Numbered from the stretch's first letter, positions 14,071 through 23,240 are shown. The stretch: 64,000 nucleotides of DNA from Catenuloplanes niger (GCF_031458255.1 NZ_JAVDYC010000001.1:4163001-4227000); one strand, 5' to 3'. The notes: a model not told the origin generated them from the sequence alone. Program-made: numbers and translations.

Positions 14071-15939
14071 TCAGTCGTCCGCGACCGTGCTGGTCAGGTG
14101 GCGGACGTCCCAGATCCACACGCCCTCGACCCACTTCGGCTGGAAGCCGAGGATGTCGCTCATCGCGCGCCGCATCTCGATGTCGTGCGCCTGCGGCGGC
14201 AGCATGACCAGGCCGGCCTCCCAGTAGCGCAGGTCGTCGAGCGTCTGCGCGCGGCGGGTGTCGTCGACCTTCGGCACCCAGTAGCCGGCCCACAGGTTGT
14301 AGAAGTACTGACTCGTCGCGCGCGGCGTCGCGGCGAACGCGCCGGTGCCGTCGATCTCGCTGCGGAAGAGTCCGTAGCCGCGCGGCAGGCGCATGTCGTT
14401 GCCGGTGATCGCGGACCAGCGCTGGGCCGCCGGGAACGACGCGTCCGGCAGCGGCAGCGTGACGACCGTGTGCCGCTCGTCGACGTACTCCCGCCAGGTG
14501 CCGTTCGTGATGAACGCGGGCGTCTCCGTCATCGGCTGGGTCAGCAGCGGCGTCGGGAACATCGGGATCAGCGTCAGCGAGAGCACCGCGGTGGTGGCCA
14601 GCCGGACCGGGAGCACCGCCTTGGGCCGGTCCAGGACCAGGCCGTTGACGCGCTGCACGCCGAGCGCCAGCAGGATCGCGATCACCGGCGCGACCGCGAG
14701 CGCCCAGCGGGTCGGCACCACCGAGTTGAGGATCGGCACGCCGTGCAGCAGCGACCACAGGCCGGGGACGCCGGTGTCGGCGCCGATGTAGTGGATCGCC
14801 GGGCCGAGCGACATGAACGCGAAGAGCAGCGCGACGGACGCGAGGCCGATCACCACGCGGCTCCGGCGCAGCCAGACGACCAGGCCGACGAAGACGATCG
14901 GGATGCCCCAGCCGAAGAACGCGTTCTCCTCGGAGGAGTTCTGCGTCATGTACATCGTGGTCTTCCAGTCGCCCGCGATCGAGCGACGGGAGTACGTCCA
15001 GAACGACCCGAGGTCGGCGCCGAAGTGCCTGATGTCCGACGCCAGCCCGTGGTAGGACTGCGGGCCGAAGAACTGGATGTACAGCGGGTACGCCAGCAGC
15101 GTCAGCGCGACACCGGCGGTCACGCCGAGACCGGCCACGAACGTCTTGAGGTGCCGGCGGTGCTCGGCCTTGCTCAGGCCCACGATGGTGACGAAGATGC
15201 CGACGCCGACCGCGGTCATGAACAGGATCTCGAGGTTGATGAAGGCCTGCCACACGATCAGCAGGCCGAGCAGCGCGCCGTTGCGCACCGAGCGTCCGGA
15301 TTCCACCAGGCAGAGCGTCCGCCAGATGATCAGCGGGATCAGGAACTGCGAGATGATGTTGGGGTGGCCGTTGGCGTGCGCCACCATGCTCGGCGCGAAC
15401 GCGGCGAACAGCGCGCCGACCCACGCCGCGACCTTCGAGGTGACGATGTGCCGGGACAGCACGTAGTACCAGGAGACGCCGGTCAGCAGCAGCGCGCCGG
15501 TGAGGAAGACGTTGAACGCGATGTGCGGCCCGAAGGCCAGCGTGATCGGCGTCATCGGGATGGAGACGGCCAGCACCGACGTGTTCGCCATCAGGTTGAT
15601 GCCGTACGGCACGTTCACCTGGTACGACACGAAGGGGTAGGCGAAGTCGGTGACCACCCGCGCGCCGTGCGCCAGCATCCACTCGAAGAACGCCTGGTCC
15701 TGCGCGTTGACCAGCTCGTGGTCGAGGTTGAACCAGGCGGTGCGGGTGACCAGGAACGCCATCAGCGCGAAGCTCGCGACCGCGGCCAGATCCAGCAGGC
15801 GCGCGCGCCACCGGGGCGAGCGCAGGCCGGAAGACTGTTCCAGATCCTGTTCGAGAAGGATCCGCTCGGCTTCGATGTCGACCGAGGGCATGGCCACCCC
15901 GAGAGGCCGGTTCGAGGGGTCGATGTCCTGAATAGTCAT
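14071..15939 (-). CDS. Polytopic membrane protein, glycosyltransferase-like (paralogue of 56778-58625)
   Basis: About 622 residues with ten or more predicted membrane spans after a cytoplasmic acidic N-terminus, and a soluble C-terminal domain of about 150 residues. The first loop carries DQAFFEWML, and the protein shares with its paralogue at 56778 the motif NGHPNIISQFLIPLIIW (there NGHPHITSQWLIPFIIW), a YPLYIQFFGPQ segment and a C-terminal WxWDVR ending. This layout (acidic residues in the first extracytoplasmic loop, many spans, soluble tail) is that of GT-C type polyprenyl-phosphate-sugar transferases, so I infer a role in cell-envelope glycosylation. I do not recognise a characterised homologue. 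Start: ATG at 15939, with a GTG two codons upstream as an alternative. Confidence 0.7.
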   Translation of the reverse strand: MTIQDIDPSNRPLGVAMPSVDIEAERILLEQDLEQSSGLRSPRWRARLLDLAAVASFALMAFLVTRTAWFNLDHELVNAQDQAFFEWMLAHGARVVTDFAYPFVSYQVNVPYGINLMANTSVLAVSIPMTPITLAFGPHIAFNVFLTGALLLTGVSWYYVLSRHIVTSKVAAWVGALFAAFAPSMVAHANGHPNIISQFLIPLIIWRTLCLVESGRSVRNGALLGLLIVWQAFINLEILFMTAVGVGIFVTIVGLSKAEHRRHLKTFVAGLGVTAGVALTLLAYPLYIQFFGPQSYHGLASDIRHFGADLGSFWTYSRRSIAGDWKTTMYMTQNSSEENAFFGWGIPIVFVGLVVWLRRSRVVIGLASVALLFAFMSLGPAIHYIGADTGVPGLWSLLHGVPILNSVVPTRWALAVAPVIAILLALGVQRVNGLVLDRPKAVLPVRLATTAVLSLTLIPMFPTPLLTQPMTETPAFITNGTWREYVDERHTVVTLPLPDASFPAAQRWSAITGNDMRLPRGYGLFRSEIDGTGAFAATPRATSQYFYNLWAGYWVPKVDDTRRAQTLDDLRYWEAGLVMLPPQAHDIEMRRAMSDILGFQPKWVEGVWIWDVRHLTSTVADD

Positions 15940-16197
15940 AGCCACGCGAGCCTAACCGAGCTTGATAACGCGTATGTCTCTATGAGCTGGGGCAGAGGTG
16001 ACGGTTACCCGTCCCGGTGACGACCATGGTCACGACAGGATCACAGTTCCGTTATCTGCGCGTAGCCTGTGCGATACATGTCTCAAATAGGTCATAAATT
16101 CACGCTTGCGGCGCCGCTCAACTTTCGATCATCGGCGTTGAGTGGTTAACTCTTGCGGTCTCGCTGAATCCGGATCACCACATGAGGGAACCGACAC

Positions 16198-16908
16198 ATG
16201 GCAGAGCTCACCGGCGACCAGCGCGTCCAATCCGAGGTGCTTGAGGGTCTTGCGACGGCGGTCAACCACCGTCGCTGGTTCGTCGAGCTGGCGATCCCGC
16301 ACCTCGGGGACGACCCGATCGAGATCGGCAGCGGCATCGGGAACTACGCCGCCGAGTGGGCACCGCACGTGTCGAGGTTCACTGCCACCGAGGCGGAGCC
16401 GGACCGCCTCGTGGAGCTCAAGGAGCGCTTCGCCGACACCCCGAACGTCGAGGTGAAGGAGATGCTGCTGCCGACCTCCGAGACGGGGTCGCACAGCACT
16501 CTGGTCAGCTACAACGTGCTCGAGCACATCGAGGATCATGTCGCCGCGCTGCGCTGCATGAAGGGGCTCGTGCGCCCCGGCGGCAAGATCGTCCTGATCG
16601 TCCCGGCGTTCATGTTCGCGATGAGCCCGGTCGACTACGCCACCGGCCACGTGCGCCGCTACACCAAGAAGACGATGCGCGCCGCGATGGAGGAGGCGGG
16701 CCTCCAGATCGAGGTCCTGCACTACGCGAACGCGCTCGGTCTGATCGGCTACTACGGCGCGACCAGCATCTTCAAGCTGACGCCGAAGGAGGGGCCGATG
16801 GTGAAGTTCTACGACTCCCTGGTGCTCCCGGTCACCAAGGCCGCCGAGTCCCTGGTGCGCCCGCCGTTCGGCCAGTCGGTGTTCGTGGTCGCGCGAGTGC
16901 CGGAGTAA
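16198..16908 (+). CDS. Class I SAM-dependent methyltransferase
   Basis: A 236-residue methyltransferase with motif I EIGSGIGNY (42-50), an acidic residue after the next strand (ATEAEPDRL), and post-motif SYNVLEHIEDH followed by GLVRPGGKIVLIVPA, all standard for the class I fold. The C-terminal half has HVRRYTKKTMRAAMEEAGLQ, as in UbiE/Coq-like and polysaccharide-modifying enzymes. Substrate unknown; the divergent envelope-type membrane protein at 14071 makes a sugar or lipid-linked substrate plausible. GAGGGA precedes the ATG. A strong terminator follows. Confidence 0.88.
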   Translation: MAELTGDQRVQSEVLEGLATAVNHRRWFVELAIPHLGDDPIEIGSGIGNYAAEWAPHVSRFTATEAEPDRLVELKERFADTPNVEVKEMLLPTSETGSHSTLVSYNVLEHIEDHVAALRCMKGLVRPGGKIVLIVPAFMFAMSPVDYATGHVRRYTKKTMRAAMEEAGLQIEVLHYANALGLIGYYGATSIFKLTPKEGPMVKFYDSLVLPVTKAAESLVRPPFGQSVFVVARVPE

Positions 16909-16922
16909 ACGACTTATCCGGA

Positions 16923-16958
16923 AGCCGGGCCGCCCACTATCCGGGCGGCCCGGCTTTC
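16923..16958 (+). terminator. Bidirectional terminator after methyltransferase gene
   Basis: A 13-base perfect stem, AGCCGGGCCGCCC / GGGCGGCCCGGCT, encloses a 7-base loop and is followed by TTTCTG. It lies between the convergent methyltransferase and PEBP genes and may serve both strands (AGCC preceded by TTCC on the reverse strand). Confidence 0.8.
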
Positions 16959-16976
16959 TGTGTCCTAGCTCACGGT

Positions 16977-17516
16977 TTAACTCACCCGATAAGTGGAACG
17001 CAGGGTGGCCCGCGCCAATGTGTGGAACGCGAGATTGAAGCCCACCACTGCCGGGGAAACGTCCCAAGTAACGTCGAGTGCCTCGACGTCTACTGCGTGT
17101 ACCGCAAAGACGTATCGGTGTTCGCGATCGCCGGCCGGTGGCGCGGAACCACCATATGAGAGCGTGCCGTAATCGTTACGGACGTGGAATGCCCCGTCCG
17201 GGAGCCCGCCCTCGGTCGATCCGGCACCCTGCGCCAGCTCCGTCACGGTCACCGGCAGGTTCACCGCGACCCAGTGCCAGAAGCCGGAACCGGTCGGCGC
17301 GTCCGGGTCGAAGCAGGTCACCACGAAGCTCCTCGTCCCGGCCGGGAAGCCGGACCAGCTCAGCTGCGGGGACACGTTCCGCCCGCCCACGCTGTCGTGC
17401 GCGAACGTGTCGTCCAGTGCCGTGCCGTCCGCGATGTCCGTGCTGGTCAGCGCGAACGACGGGACGGGCGGCAGCAGGTCGTAGGGATCCGGGGCGACCG
17501 GGCGCTCCAAGCTCAT
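16977..17516 (-). CDS. YbhB/YbcL-type PEBP family protein
   Basis: A 179-residue phosphatidylethanolamine-binding-protein homologue of the bacterial YbhB/YbcL type. It has VSPQLSWSGFPAGTRSFVV near residue 48, the family-defining DPDAPTGSGFWHWVAVNLP (about 70-88) and HVRNDYGTLSYGGSAPPAGD (about 112-131), which build the anion-binding pocket. Family members bind small anionic ligands and are sometimes kinase or protease modulators; the bacterial role is unclear. The ATG overlaps the stop of the MFS gene (ATGA), so the two are co-transcribed. Confidence 0.9.
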   Translation of the reverse strand: MSLERPVAPDPYDLLPPVPSFALTSTDIADGTALDDTFAHDSVGGRNVSPQLSWSGFPAGTRSFVVTCFDPDAPTGSGFWHWVAVNLPVTVTELAQGAGSTEGGLPDGAFHVRNDYGTLSYGGSAPPAGDREHRYVFAVHAVDVEALDVTWDVSPAVVGFNLAFHTLARATLRSTYRVS

Positions 17517-18715
17517 GATCTGACTCCAATCGTTGTCGGGATTCTCAGGGTCACGTCCCGGCCGGCCACGGCACCGGCCGCCGCCATCGGCACCAGCAGG
17601 GCACCGAGCAGCAGCAGCGGCCAGGACCATCCGCCGGTCGCGTCGTGCAGCACGCCGGCCAGCACCGGGCCGGCCGCGGCGAGCAGATAACCGATTCCCT
17701 GCGCCATGCCGGACATCCGCGCGGCGTGGGCCGCGTCCGGCATGCGCAGCAGGATCAACGCCAGCGCGAGGCTGATCGTGGTGCCCTGGGCCAGGCCGAG
17801 CAGCGCGGCCCAGAGGAAGTCGAGCGGGCCGGCCGCGACCAGCAGCCCGGCGAACCCGGCCGCGTACAGACCGGCGCTGACCAGTGCGTACCCGATCTGG
17901 TTCCGGGTCCGGCCGACCGTGGCCGTGAAGATCAGCGAGCCGGCGATGCCCACCAGGTTGAAGACCGAGAGCACGTAGCCGGCGCGCTCCTGACCGCTGC
18001 CGGACGCGATCAGGATCTCCGGCAGCCAGGCGACGGTGGCGTAGTAGACCAGCGACTGCAGGCCCATGAAGCCGGTCACGGCCCAGGCCAGCGGCGCACG
18101 CCGGAGCGCGATCCGGGGGACGGCGGTCGCGGCCGGCGCCGCGGCGGCGCGGTTCCGCAGCAGCGGGAGCCAGGCGAGAAGCGCGAGCGCGGGCGGGATC
18201 GCCCACACCGCGAGCGCGGGACGCCAGGCGTGGCCGAAGATCAGCAGCACCGGCACCGCGGTCCCCGCCGCGATCGCGGCGCCGGTGGACAGCGCGACCG
18301 AGTAGACGCCCGTCATCGTGCCGGACCGGTCCGGGAACTCGCGCTTGACCAGCACCGGCAGCAGCACGTTGCCGGCCGCGATCGCGGCGCCGAACACCGC
18401 GGTGCCGGCGAACAGCAGCACCACCGAGTCCGGCAGCCGCAGCAGACCGCCGACCGTCATCGCGCACAGGACCGCGACCAGCGCCGGCACCAGGCCGATC
18501 CGGCGGGCCAGCGGCGGCGCGAGCGGTGCCAGCAGGCCGAAGCAGAGCACCGGGACGGTGGTCAGCAGCGCGGCCGCCGGGCTGGACAGCCCGGTGTCCG
18601 CGCGGATGTCGGTGAGCATCGGCGACACCGCGACCACGGCGGGCCGCAGGTTGGCGGCGAGCAGCACCACGGCGATCACCGTGCCGGTGCGGGCGCCTCT
18701 GCTCATCTCCCGCAT
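17513..18715 (-). CDS. MFS transporter, CynX/NimT-like
   Basis: About 400 residues with twelve hydrophobic segments. The opening NLRPAVVAVSPMLTDIRADT (first span and following loop) is characteristic of the CynX/NimT branch of the major facilitator superfamily, which includes cyanate and 2-nitroimidazole transporters. There is a mid-protein Arg-rich loop (LLRNRAAAAP) as usual between halves. Start is uncertain: ATG at 18715 or 18706 both give a normal N-terminus, and neither has a well-spaced ribosome site; earlier ATG at 18754 lacks one altogether. The gene is translationally coupled to the PEBP gene. The upstream 394 bases contain a large inverted repeat. Confidence 0.82.
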   Translation of the reverse strand: MREMSRGARTGTVIAVVLLAANLRPAVVAVSPMLTDIRADTGLSSPAAALLTTVPVLCFGLLAPLAPPLARRIGLVPALVAVLCAMTVGGLLRLPDSVVLLFAGTAVFGAAIAAGNVLLPVLVKREFPDRSGTMTGVYSVALSTGAAIAAGTAVPVLLIFGHAWRPALAVWAIPPALALLAWLPLLRNRAAAAPAATAVPRIALRRAPLAWAVTGFMGLQSLVYYATVAWLPEILIASGSGQERAGYVLSVFNLVGIAGSLIFTATVGRTRNQIGYALVSAGLYAAGFAGLLVAAGPLDFLWAALLGLAQGTTISLALALILLRMPDAAHAARMSGMAQGIGYLLAAAGPVLAGVLHDATGGWSWPLLLLGALLVPMAAAGAVAGRDVTLRIPTTIGVRS

Positions 18716-18781
18716 TCTGCCCGCAGGTCCGCCTTGGCGCGATTCCAGCCGCATCAACCCAAGAGCCGGAAATGCTGATTT

Positions 18782-19063
18782 TCCCGCTTCCGGCCCGCTC
18801 GCGTCCCGGTGCTCCCGCGGGCACCGGTCGTCGCCGGGGCTCCTCCCTGCCGGTTCCGCCGCTGGTCACCACGAGCCGGCCGGCTCACCCGACCTCGGCC
18901 GGGTTCCGCCCTGCCGGGTTCCGCCGCTGGTCACCAGGGGCATGCGAGCCGCCGGGCGCGGGAGTTCCGGGGTTGTCCGGGCCACCGCGGGACCGGCAGG
19001 GAGGCCGCCCGCGGCCGACCGGTGCCCGCGGGAGCACCGGAACTCGCCACGCCGGAAGCGGGA
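18782..19063. repeat. Long imperfect inverted repeat (about 80-base arms)
   Basis: The intergenic space 18716-19109 holds no gene but contains two arms related by inversion. A 25-base perfect core (18806-18830 against 19016-19040), a 13-base perfect block (18842-18854 against 18992-19004) and a 12-base outer block (18782-18793 against 19052-19063) are separated by equal gaps on both sides. Inside, the 20-mer starting GGTTCCGCCGCT is directly repeated at 18852 and 18917. This could be a miniature inverted-repeat element or a large RNA hairpin. No target-site duplication was seen. Confidence 0.75.
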
Positions 19064-19109
19064 CGACGAATGTGATCCTGGGTCTCTCCGGCGCCTGGAG
19101 ACGCGGGGC

Positions 19110-20741
19110 TTAGAGGTGCAGGGACTCGGGGGCGTGCAGCCGGAGCATGGTGGTGCCGATCGTGGACGGGATCTGCCGGCGGGTGGCGAGCGAGACCGCG
19201 ACCATGGTGGCGAAGGCGAGCGGGACGGTCCAGGCCGCGGGCTGGGCGACGGCCTCGGCGGTCCAGCCGGTGAGCGGCGGGCCGAGCACCGTGACCAGGA
19301 CGGCGGCCACGGCGGCGCCACCACCGACGACGATGCCGGCGGCGGCGCCGGGCGCGGTGAGGCCACGCCACCAGATGCCGAGCACCAGCAGCGGGCAGAA
19401 GCTGGACGCGGCGACCGCGAACGCGAGGCCGACCACCTGCGAGACGTCCAGTGACGCCACGTTGAGCGCGAGCAGCAGCGGGACCGCGCCACCGATCAGC
19501 GAGGCCAGGCGGAACGTGTGCACCGAGCCGCCGCGGCCGAGCACGTCGGTGGCGAGCACGCCGGCCACGCTGGTGAGCAGCCCGGAACTGGTGGACAGGA
19601 ACGCGGCGAACGCTCCGGCGGCGACCAGCGCGGAGAGCAGCTGACCGAGCAGGCCGGTGCCGATCGCGGCGCCGGGCAGCAGCAGCACCACGGCGTCGGT
19701 GTCGCCGGTGAGCAGCAGCTGCGGCGTGTAGATCCGGCCGAGCGCGCCGTAGACCGTGGGCAGCAGGTAGAAGAGGCCGACCAGGCCGAGCACGACCAGG
19801 GTGGTCCGGCGCGCGGCGGCGCCGTCCCGGTTGGTGTAGAAGCGGACCAGCACGTGCGGCAGGCCCATGGTGCCGAGGAACGTGGCGAGGATCAGCGAGT
19901 ACGTGCCGAACAGGCTGCCGCCGCGGCCGGGGAGCAGCCAGTCGAGGCCGGCCGAGACGCCCTCGACGGCCGGCACCGGCGCACCGGCCGGGAATGACAG
20001 CTCGTCGCCGGCCCGCACCTCGCGGGTGCTGCCGTCGGTGAACGTGAGCGTCGCCGGCGCCTCCACGGTCAGCACCGTGGCCTGCCGGAACGTGAGGCCG
20101 TCCGCGGGCGTGACCGGCGGTCGCGCGTCCGACTGCCAGACCAGGAGCAGGAAGATCGCGGGGACGGCCAGCGCGGTGAGCTTCAGCCAGTACTGGAACG
20201 CCTGCACGAACGTGATCGCCCGCATGCCGCCGAGCGCCACGTTCGCGGTGACGACCGCGAAGACCAGCACCGCGCCGAGCGTGTACGGCGCGCCGGTCAC
20301 GGTGGCCAGCGTGAGACCGGCGCCCTGCAGCTGCGGCACCAGGTAGAGCCAGCCGATGAAGACGACGAACACCGTGGCCAGCACCCGCAGCCGGCGGGAG
20401 CCGAGCCGCAGCTCGCAGAAGTCCGGGAGGGTGAACGCGCCGGAGCGGCGCAGCGGCGCGGCCACGAAGAGCAGCAGCGCGAGGTATCCGGCCGCGAAGC
20501 CGACCGGGTACCAGAGCACGTCCACGCCGAACTTCAGAATCAGCCCGGCCACGCCGAGGAACGACGCGGCCGAGAGGTACTCACCGCCGATCGCGGCCGC
20601 GTTCCACGTCGGGCTGACCATCCGGGACGCGACCAGGAAGTCGGACGTGGTCCGCGCCAGCCGCAGGCCGTAGAAGCCGATCGCCACGGTGACCACGGTC
20701 ATCACGACCACGGTCGGGATCAGGTACGGGTTAGGGGTCAT
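19110..20741 (-). CDS. Sodium/solute symporter (SSS family, ActP/MctP-like)
   Basis: A 543-residue polytopic protein of the sodium:solute symporter family. The family core is visible as GGEYLSAASFLGVAGL (about 52-67), RSGAFTLPDFCELRLGSR, FLGTMGLPHVLVRFYT (about 288-303) and AAFLSTSSGLLTSVAG in the second half, matching acetate/monocarboxylate permeases. An unusual loop of about 70 residues (SDARPPVTPADGL to LDWLLPGRGG) is inserted before the GLPH span. It is the last gene of an operon with a LytS-type kinase, a LytTR regulator and a small membrane protein. By analogy with pyruvate-sensing LytS/LytT systems of E. coli that control a transporter, I infer uptake of acetate, pyruvate or a similar acid. 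Confidence 0.88.
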   Translation of the reverse strand: MTPNPYLIPTVVVMTVVTVAIGFYGLRLARTTSDFLVASRMVSPTWNAAAIGGEYLSAASFLGVAGLILKFGVDVLWYPVGFAAGYLALLLFVAAPLRRSGAFTLPDFCELRLGSRRLRVLATVFVVFIGWLYLVPQLQGAGLTLATVTGAPYTLGAVLVFAVVTANVALGGMRAITFVQAFQYWLKLTALAVPAIFLLLVWQSDARPPVTPADGLTFRQATVLTVEAPATLTFTDGSTREVRAGDELSFPAGAPVPAVEGVSAGLDWLLPGRGGSLFGTYSLILATFLGTMGLPHVLVRFYTNRDGAAARRTTLVVLGLVGLFYLLPTVYGALGRIYTPQLLLTGDTDAVVLLLPGAAIGTGLLGQLLSALVAAGAFAAFLSTSSGLLTSVAGVLATDVLGRGGSVHTFRLASLIGGAVPLLLALNVASLDVSQVVGLAFAVAASSFCPLLVLGIWWRGLTAPGAAAGIVVGGGAAVAAVLVTVLGPPLTGWTAEAVAQPAAWTVPLAFATMVAVSLATRRQIPSTIGTTMLRLHAPESLHL

Positions 20742-21105
20742 GCCGCTGCACCAGCGCGGTGAAGTCCTGATCGTTGCGTTCGGCCAGGTGCACGTAGGTC
20801 CAGCCGACCGCGAGCAGGAACGGGAACGACACGCCGCCGAGCAGCAGCCACGGCAGGTTCACGCCGAGCACCTTGACGGTGGTGACGGACGGCGCGATCG
20901 CGAAGAGCAGCGGCAGCCCGCCGAGCCCGATCAGGACCACCACCGCCAGCCGTACGGCCAGCGCGAACTGCGCCCGGATCAGCCCGCGCAGCAGCGCCTC
21001 GCCGACCTGGTTCTGCTCGGCCAGGTCGATCCGGGTCCGGTCGGCGGCACGCGGCCGGCCCACCTCGGCGAGCACCACCCGGACACGGGCCGGCCGGTCG
21101 GGCAT
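20731..21105 (-). CDS. Small membrane partner of the symporter, 124 aa
   Basis: Starting at the ATG at 21105 (MPDRPARVRVVL), one base after the stop of the regulator gene, the protein has 124 residues. There are two hydrophobic spans (about 55-78, LAVVVLIGLGGLPLLFAIA; and about 88-108, LPWLLLGGVSFPFLLAVG) and a polar tail with WTYVHLAERND. Position and topology match the small subunits, often DUF485-like, that precede ActP-type symporters. Its stop overlaps the symporter start by 11 bases, which supports stoichiometric translation. A direct family match is less clear than for the DUF485 protein at 61871. Confidence 0.65.
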   Translation of the reverse strand: MPDRPARVRVVLAEVGRPRAADRTRIDLAEQNQVGEALLRGLIRAQFALAVRLAVVVLIGLGGLPLLFAIAPSVTTVKVLGVNLPWLLLGGVSFPFLLAVGWTYVHLAERNDQDFTALVQRHDP

Positions 21106-21106
21106 G

Positions 21107-21862
21107 TCAGCGGTTCCAGTCCTGCTTGGCCGCGCGGACCAGGCGGTCCTTGAGCTCACGGGTGTGCCGGCGGGAGACCGGCAGCTCGGTGCCGTCGACC
21201 ACCACGACGTAGCCGGAGTTGGCCAGCCGCAGCTCCGCGATCAGCCGCAGCTGCACCAGGTACGACCGGTGGATCCGGACGAACCCGGCGTCGGCCCAGC
21301 GTTCGGCCAGCGTGGCCAGCGGCACCCGGACCAGGTGCGAGCCGTCCGCGGTGTGCAGGCGGGCGTAGTCGCCCTGCGCCTCCACCCAGCGGACCGCGGA
21401 CCGGGGCAGCATGCGGGTGGTGCCGGCCAGCTCGACCGGGATCGTCGGGTCGTCCTCGCTCCGGGCCAGCGCGCCGCGCTGGGCCGGGATCACCCGGGCC
21501 TCGGCCACCCGGCGCAGCGACTCGGCCAGCCGCTCGGTCCGGACCGGCTTGCGCACGTAGTCGGTGACGCCGAGGTCGAACGCGTCCACCGCACCGTCGT
21601 CGTAGGCGGTGACGAACACGATCGCGGGCGGGCGGGCGAACCGGCGCAGCACCCGGGCCAGCTCCATGCCGTCCAGGCCGGGCATGCGGATGTCCAGGAA
21701 GACCGCGTCCACGTCGGTGTCCCGCAGCAGGCGCAGTGCCTCGGTGGCGTCGCCGGCCGTGTGCACCCGGGCCACCCGCGGGTCGGTGCGCAGCAGGTAG
21801 GCCAGCTCGTCCAGCGCGGGCGGCTCGTCGTCCACGGCCAGGACACGCAGGAAGGCGGTCAT
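21107..21862 (-). CDS. LytTR-family response regulator
   Basis: A 251-residue two-domain regulator. Residues 6-120 are a receiver domain with the acidic pair DDEP (11-14), phospho-acceptor Asp57 (FLDIRMP), VFVTAYDD and the Lys in YVRKPV. Residues about 140-245 are a LytTR DNA-binding domain (VRWVEAQGDYARLHTADGSH, FVRIHRSYLVQLRLI). LytTR proteins bind two direct repeats 20-22 bases apart; none was assigned here. It follows its kinase gene by 40 bases and leads into the symporter genes, its probable targets. Confidence 0.93.
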   Translation of the reverse strand: MTAFLRVLAVDDEPPALDELAYLLRTDPRVARVHTAGDATEALRLLRDTDVDAVFLDIRMPGLDGMELARVLRRFARPPAIVFVTAYDDGAVDAFDLGVTDYVRKPVRTERLAESLRRVAEARVIPAQRGALARSEDDPTIPVELAGTTRMLPRSAVRWVEAQGDYARLHTADGSHLVRVPLATLAERWADAGFVRIHRSYLVQLRLIAELRLANSGYVVVVDGTELPVSRRHTRELKDRLVRAAKQDWNR

Positions 21863-21902
21863 GCCGCCACCCCCGTACGGCGCGGGCGACCGTGGACACC
21901 GT

Positions 21903-23111
21903 TCACGCGCGCACCCCCGGGTGGAACTTCGGCACTCGCATGCTCACCTTCATCCCGGCGCCGAGGGCGGTCTCGACGACCAGTCCGAACTGGTCACCGA
22001 AGGCCGACCGCAGCCGCTCATCCACGTTCGACAGGCCGACGTGCTGGCCGGAGTCGTCGGACTCCCCGGCCGCTTGTGCCATCCCGGCGACGAGTACCGC
22101 GGGGTCCATCCCGACCCCGTCGTCCTCCACCGTGATGTGGCACTCCGCCCCGGCGTCGCTGGCCTCGATGCTGACCATGCCGGTGCCGGGCTTGCGCGAG
22201 AGGCCGTGGCGGATCGCATTTTCCACCAGCGGTTGCAGGCAGAGAAAAGGGAGGCTCACCGGAAGGACCTCCGGAGCGATCTGCAGGCGGACCTGCAGAC
22301 GGTCCCCGAACCGCGCACGCTCGATGGTCAGGTACCGATCGATCGAGCGCAACTCCTCGGCGAGCGTAGTGAACTCGCCGTGCGCCCGGAAGGAGTAGCG
22401 GGTGAATTCCGCGAACTCCAGGATCAGTTCGCGGGCGCGTTCCGGGTCGGTGCGCACGAACGAGGCGATCGCGGTCAGCGCGTTGTAGATGAAGTGCGGG
22501 CTGATCTGCGCGCGCAACGCCCGGATCTCGGCGCGGGCCAGCCGCTCGCGTGACGAGTCCAGCTCGGCCAGCGCGAGCTGCGCGGCGGCCCAGCGCGCGG
22601 TCTCCAGCGTGGCCTGCACCAGGCCGGGCGCGGGCTGGCCGTCCGCGATCGCGACCAGCGCGGCACCGGAACGGCCGTCCGGGCCGGTCAGCGGCGCCAC
22701 CACGGCACCGCGCACCACGCAGTCCATCCGGTCGCAGGGCAGGTCGTCCTGGCCGAGGACGGTGGAGCGGTTCTGTGCGATCGCGCGGGCACCGGCCGCG
22801 GCCAGCTGCGCCGTGTGGTGCGCGCCCCGGCCGTCCAGCCCGAGCAGGCCGTCCGCGCCGGTCAGCGCGAGGCCGGGCGCGCCGACCAGCGTGCGCAGGT
22901 GCCGGACCGCCTTCGCCGCGTTCACCCGGTCGAGCCCGGCGCGCAACGGTTCCGCGGCGAGGCCCGCGGTGTGCAGCACCTGGTACGTGGCGCGCTGCGC
23001 CTCGGTGGCGATGCCGCGCCGCTGCCGGAGCCGGATGACGGCGGCGACCGCCGCGGCCAGCGCGCTGATGAGCGCGAGCACGGCCGCGACCGTAGACAAA
23101 TTTGCCCCCAC
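21903..23111 (-). CDS. LytS-like sensor histidine kinase with GAF-type domain
   Basis: I chose the GTG at 23111 because TCAGGA stands seven bases upstream; a GTG at 23159 adds 16 residues without a ribosome site. The 402-residue protein has one N-terminal membrane span (about 6-28), a GAF-like region (about 60-185) with a Cys pair (Cys126, Cys131, CDRMDC), the His-kinase box ISPHFIYNAL with His206, and a HATPase with VENAIRHG (Asn298) and DDGVGMD. Unlike E. coli BtsS it has a single span instead of a multi-span sensor domain, so the signal is probably cytoplasmic, perhaps redox or a metabolite. It pairs with the LytTR regulator. Confidence 0.9.
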   Translation of the reverse strand: MGANLSTVAAVLALISALAAAVAAVIRLRQRRGIATEAQRATYQVLHTAGLAAEPLRAGLDRVNAAKAVRHLRTLVGAPGLALTGADGLLGLDGRGAHHTAQLAAAGARAIAQNRSTVLGQDDLPCDRMDCVVRGAVVAPLTGPDGRSGAALVAIADGQPAPGLVQATLETARWAAAQLALAELDSSRERLARAEIRALRAQISPHFIYNALTAIASFVRTDPERARELILEFAEFTRYSFRAHGEFTTLAEELRSIDRYLTIERARFGDRLQVRLQIAPEVLPVSLPFLCLQPLVENAIRHGLSRKPGTGMVSIEASDAGAECHITVEDDGVGMDPAVLVAGMAQAAGESDDSGQHVGLSNVDERLRSAFGDQFGLVVETALGAGMKVSMRVPKFHPGVRA

Positions 23112-23240
23112 CGCCGAATCCTGACGGTGAGGGCTGCGTTTGTCGAGTCCGGCCCCCACCGACGATCCGGGCGCCGTCCATGTCGCCGGAACGACCTGGA
23201 CGACGCCCGGATCACTGAGGAGCGGGGGCGGACCCGGCGG

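Noticed and set aside
18716-19109. Small protein gene in the inverted-repeat region
   Set aside because: Frames here are mirror images produced by the inverted arms and have neither ribosome sites nor protein-like composition.
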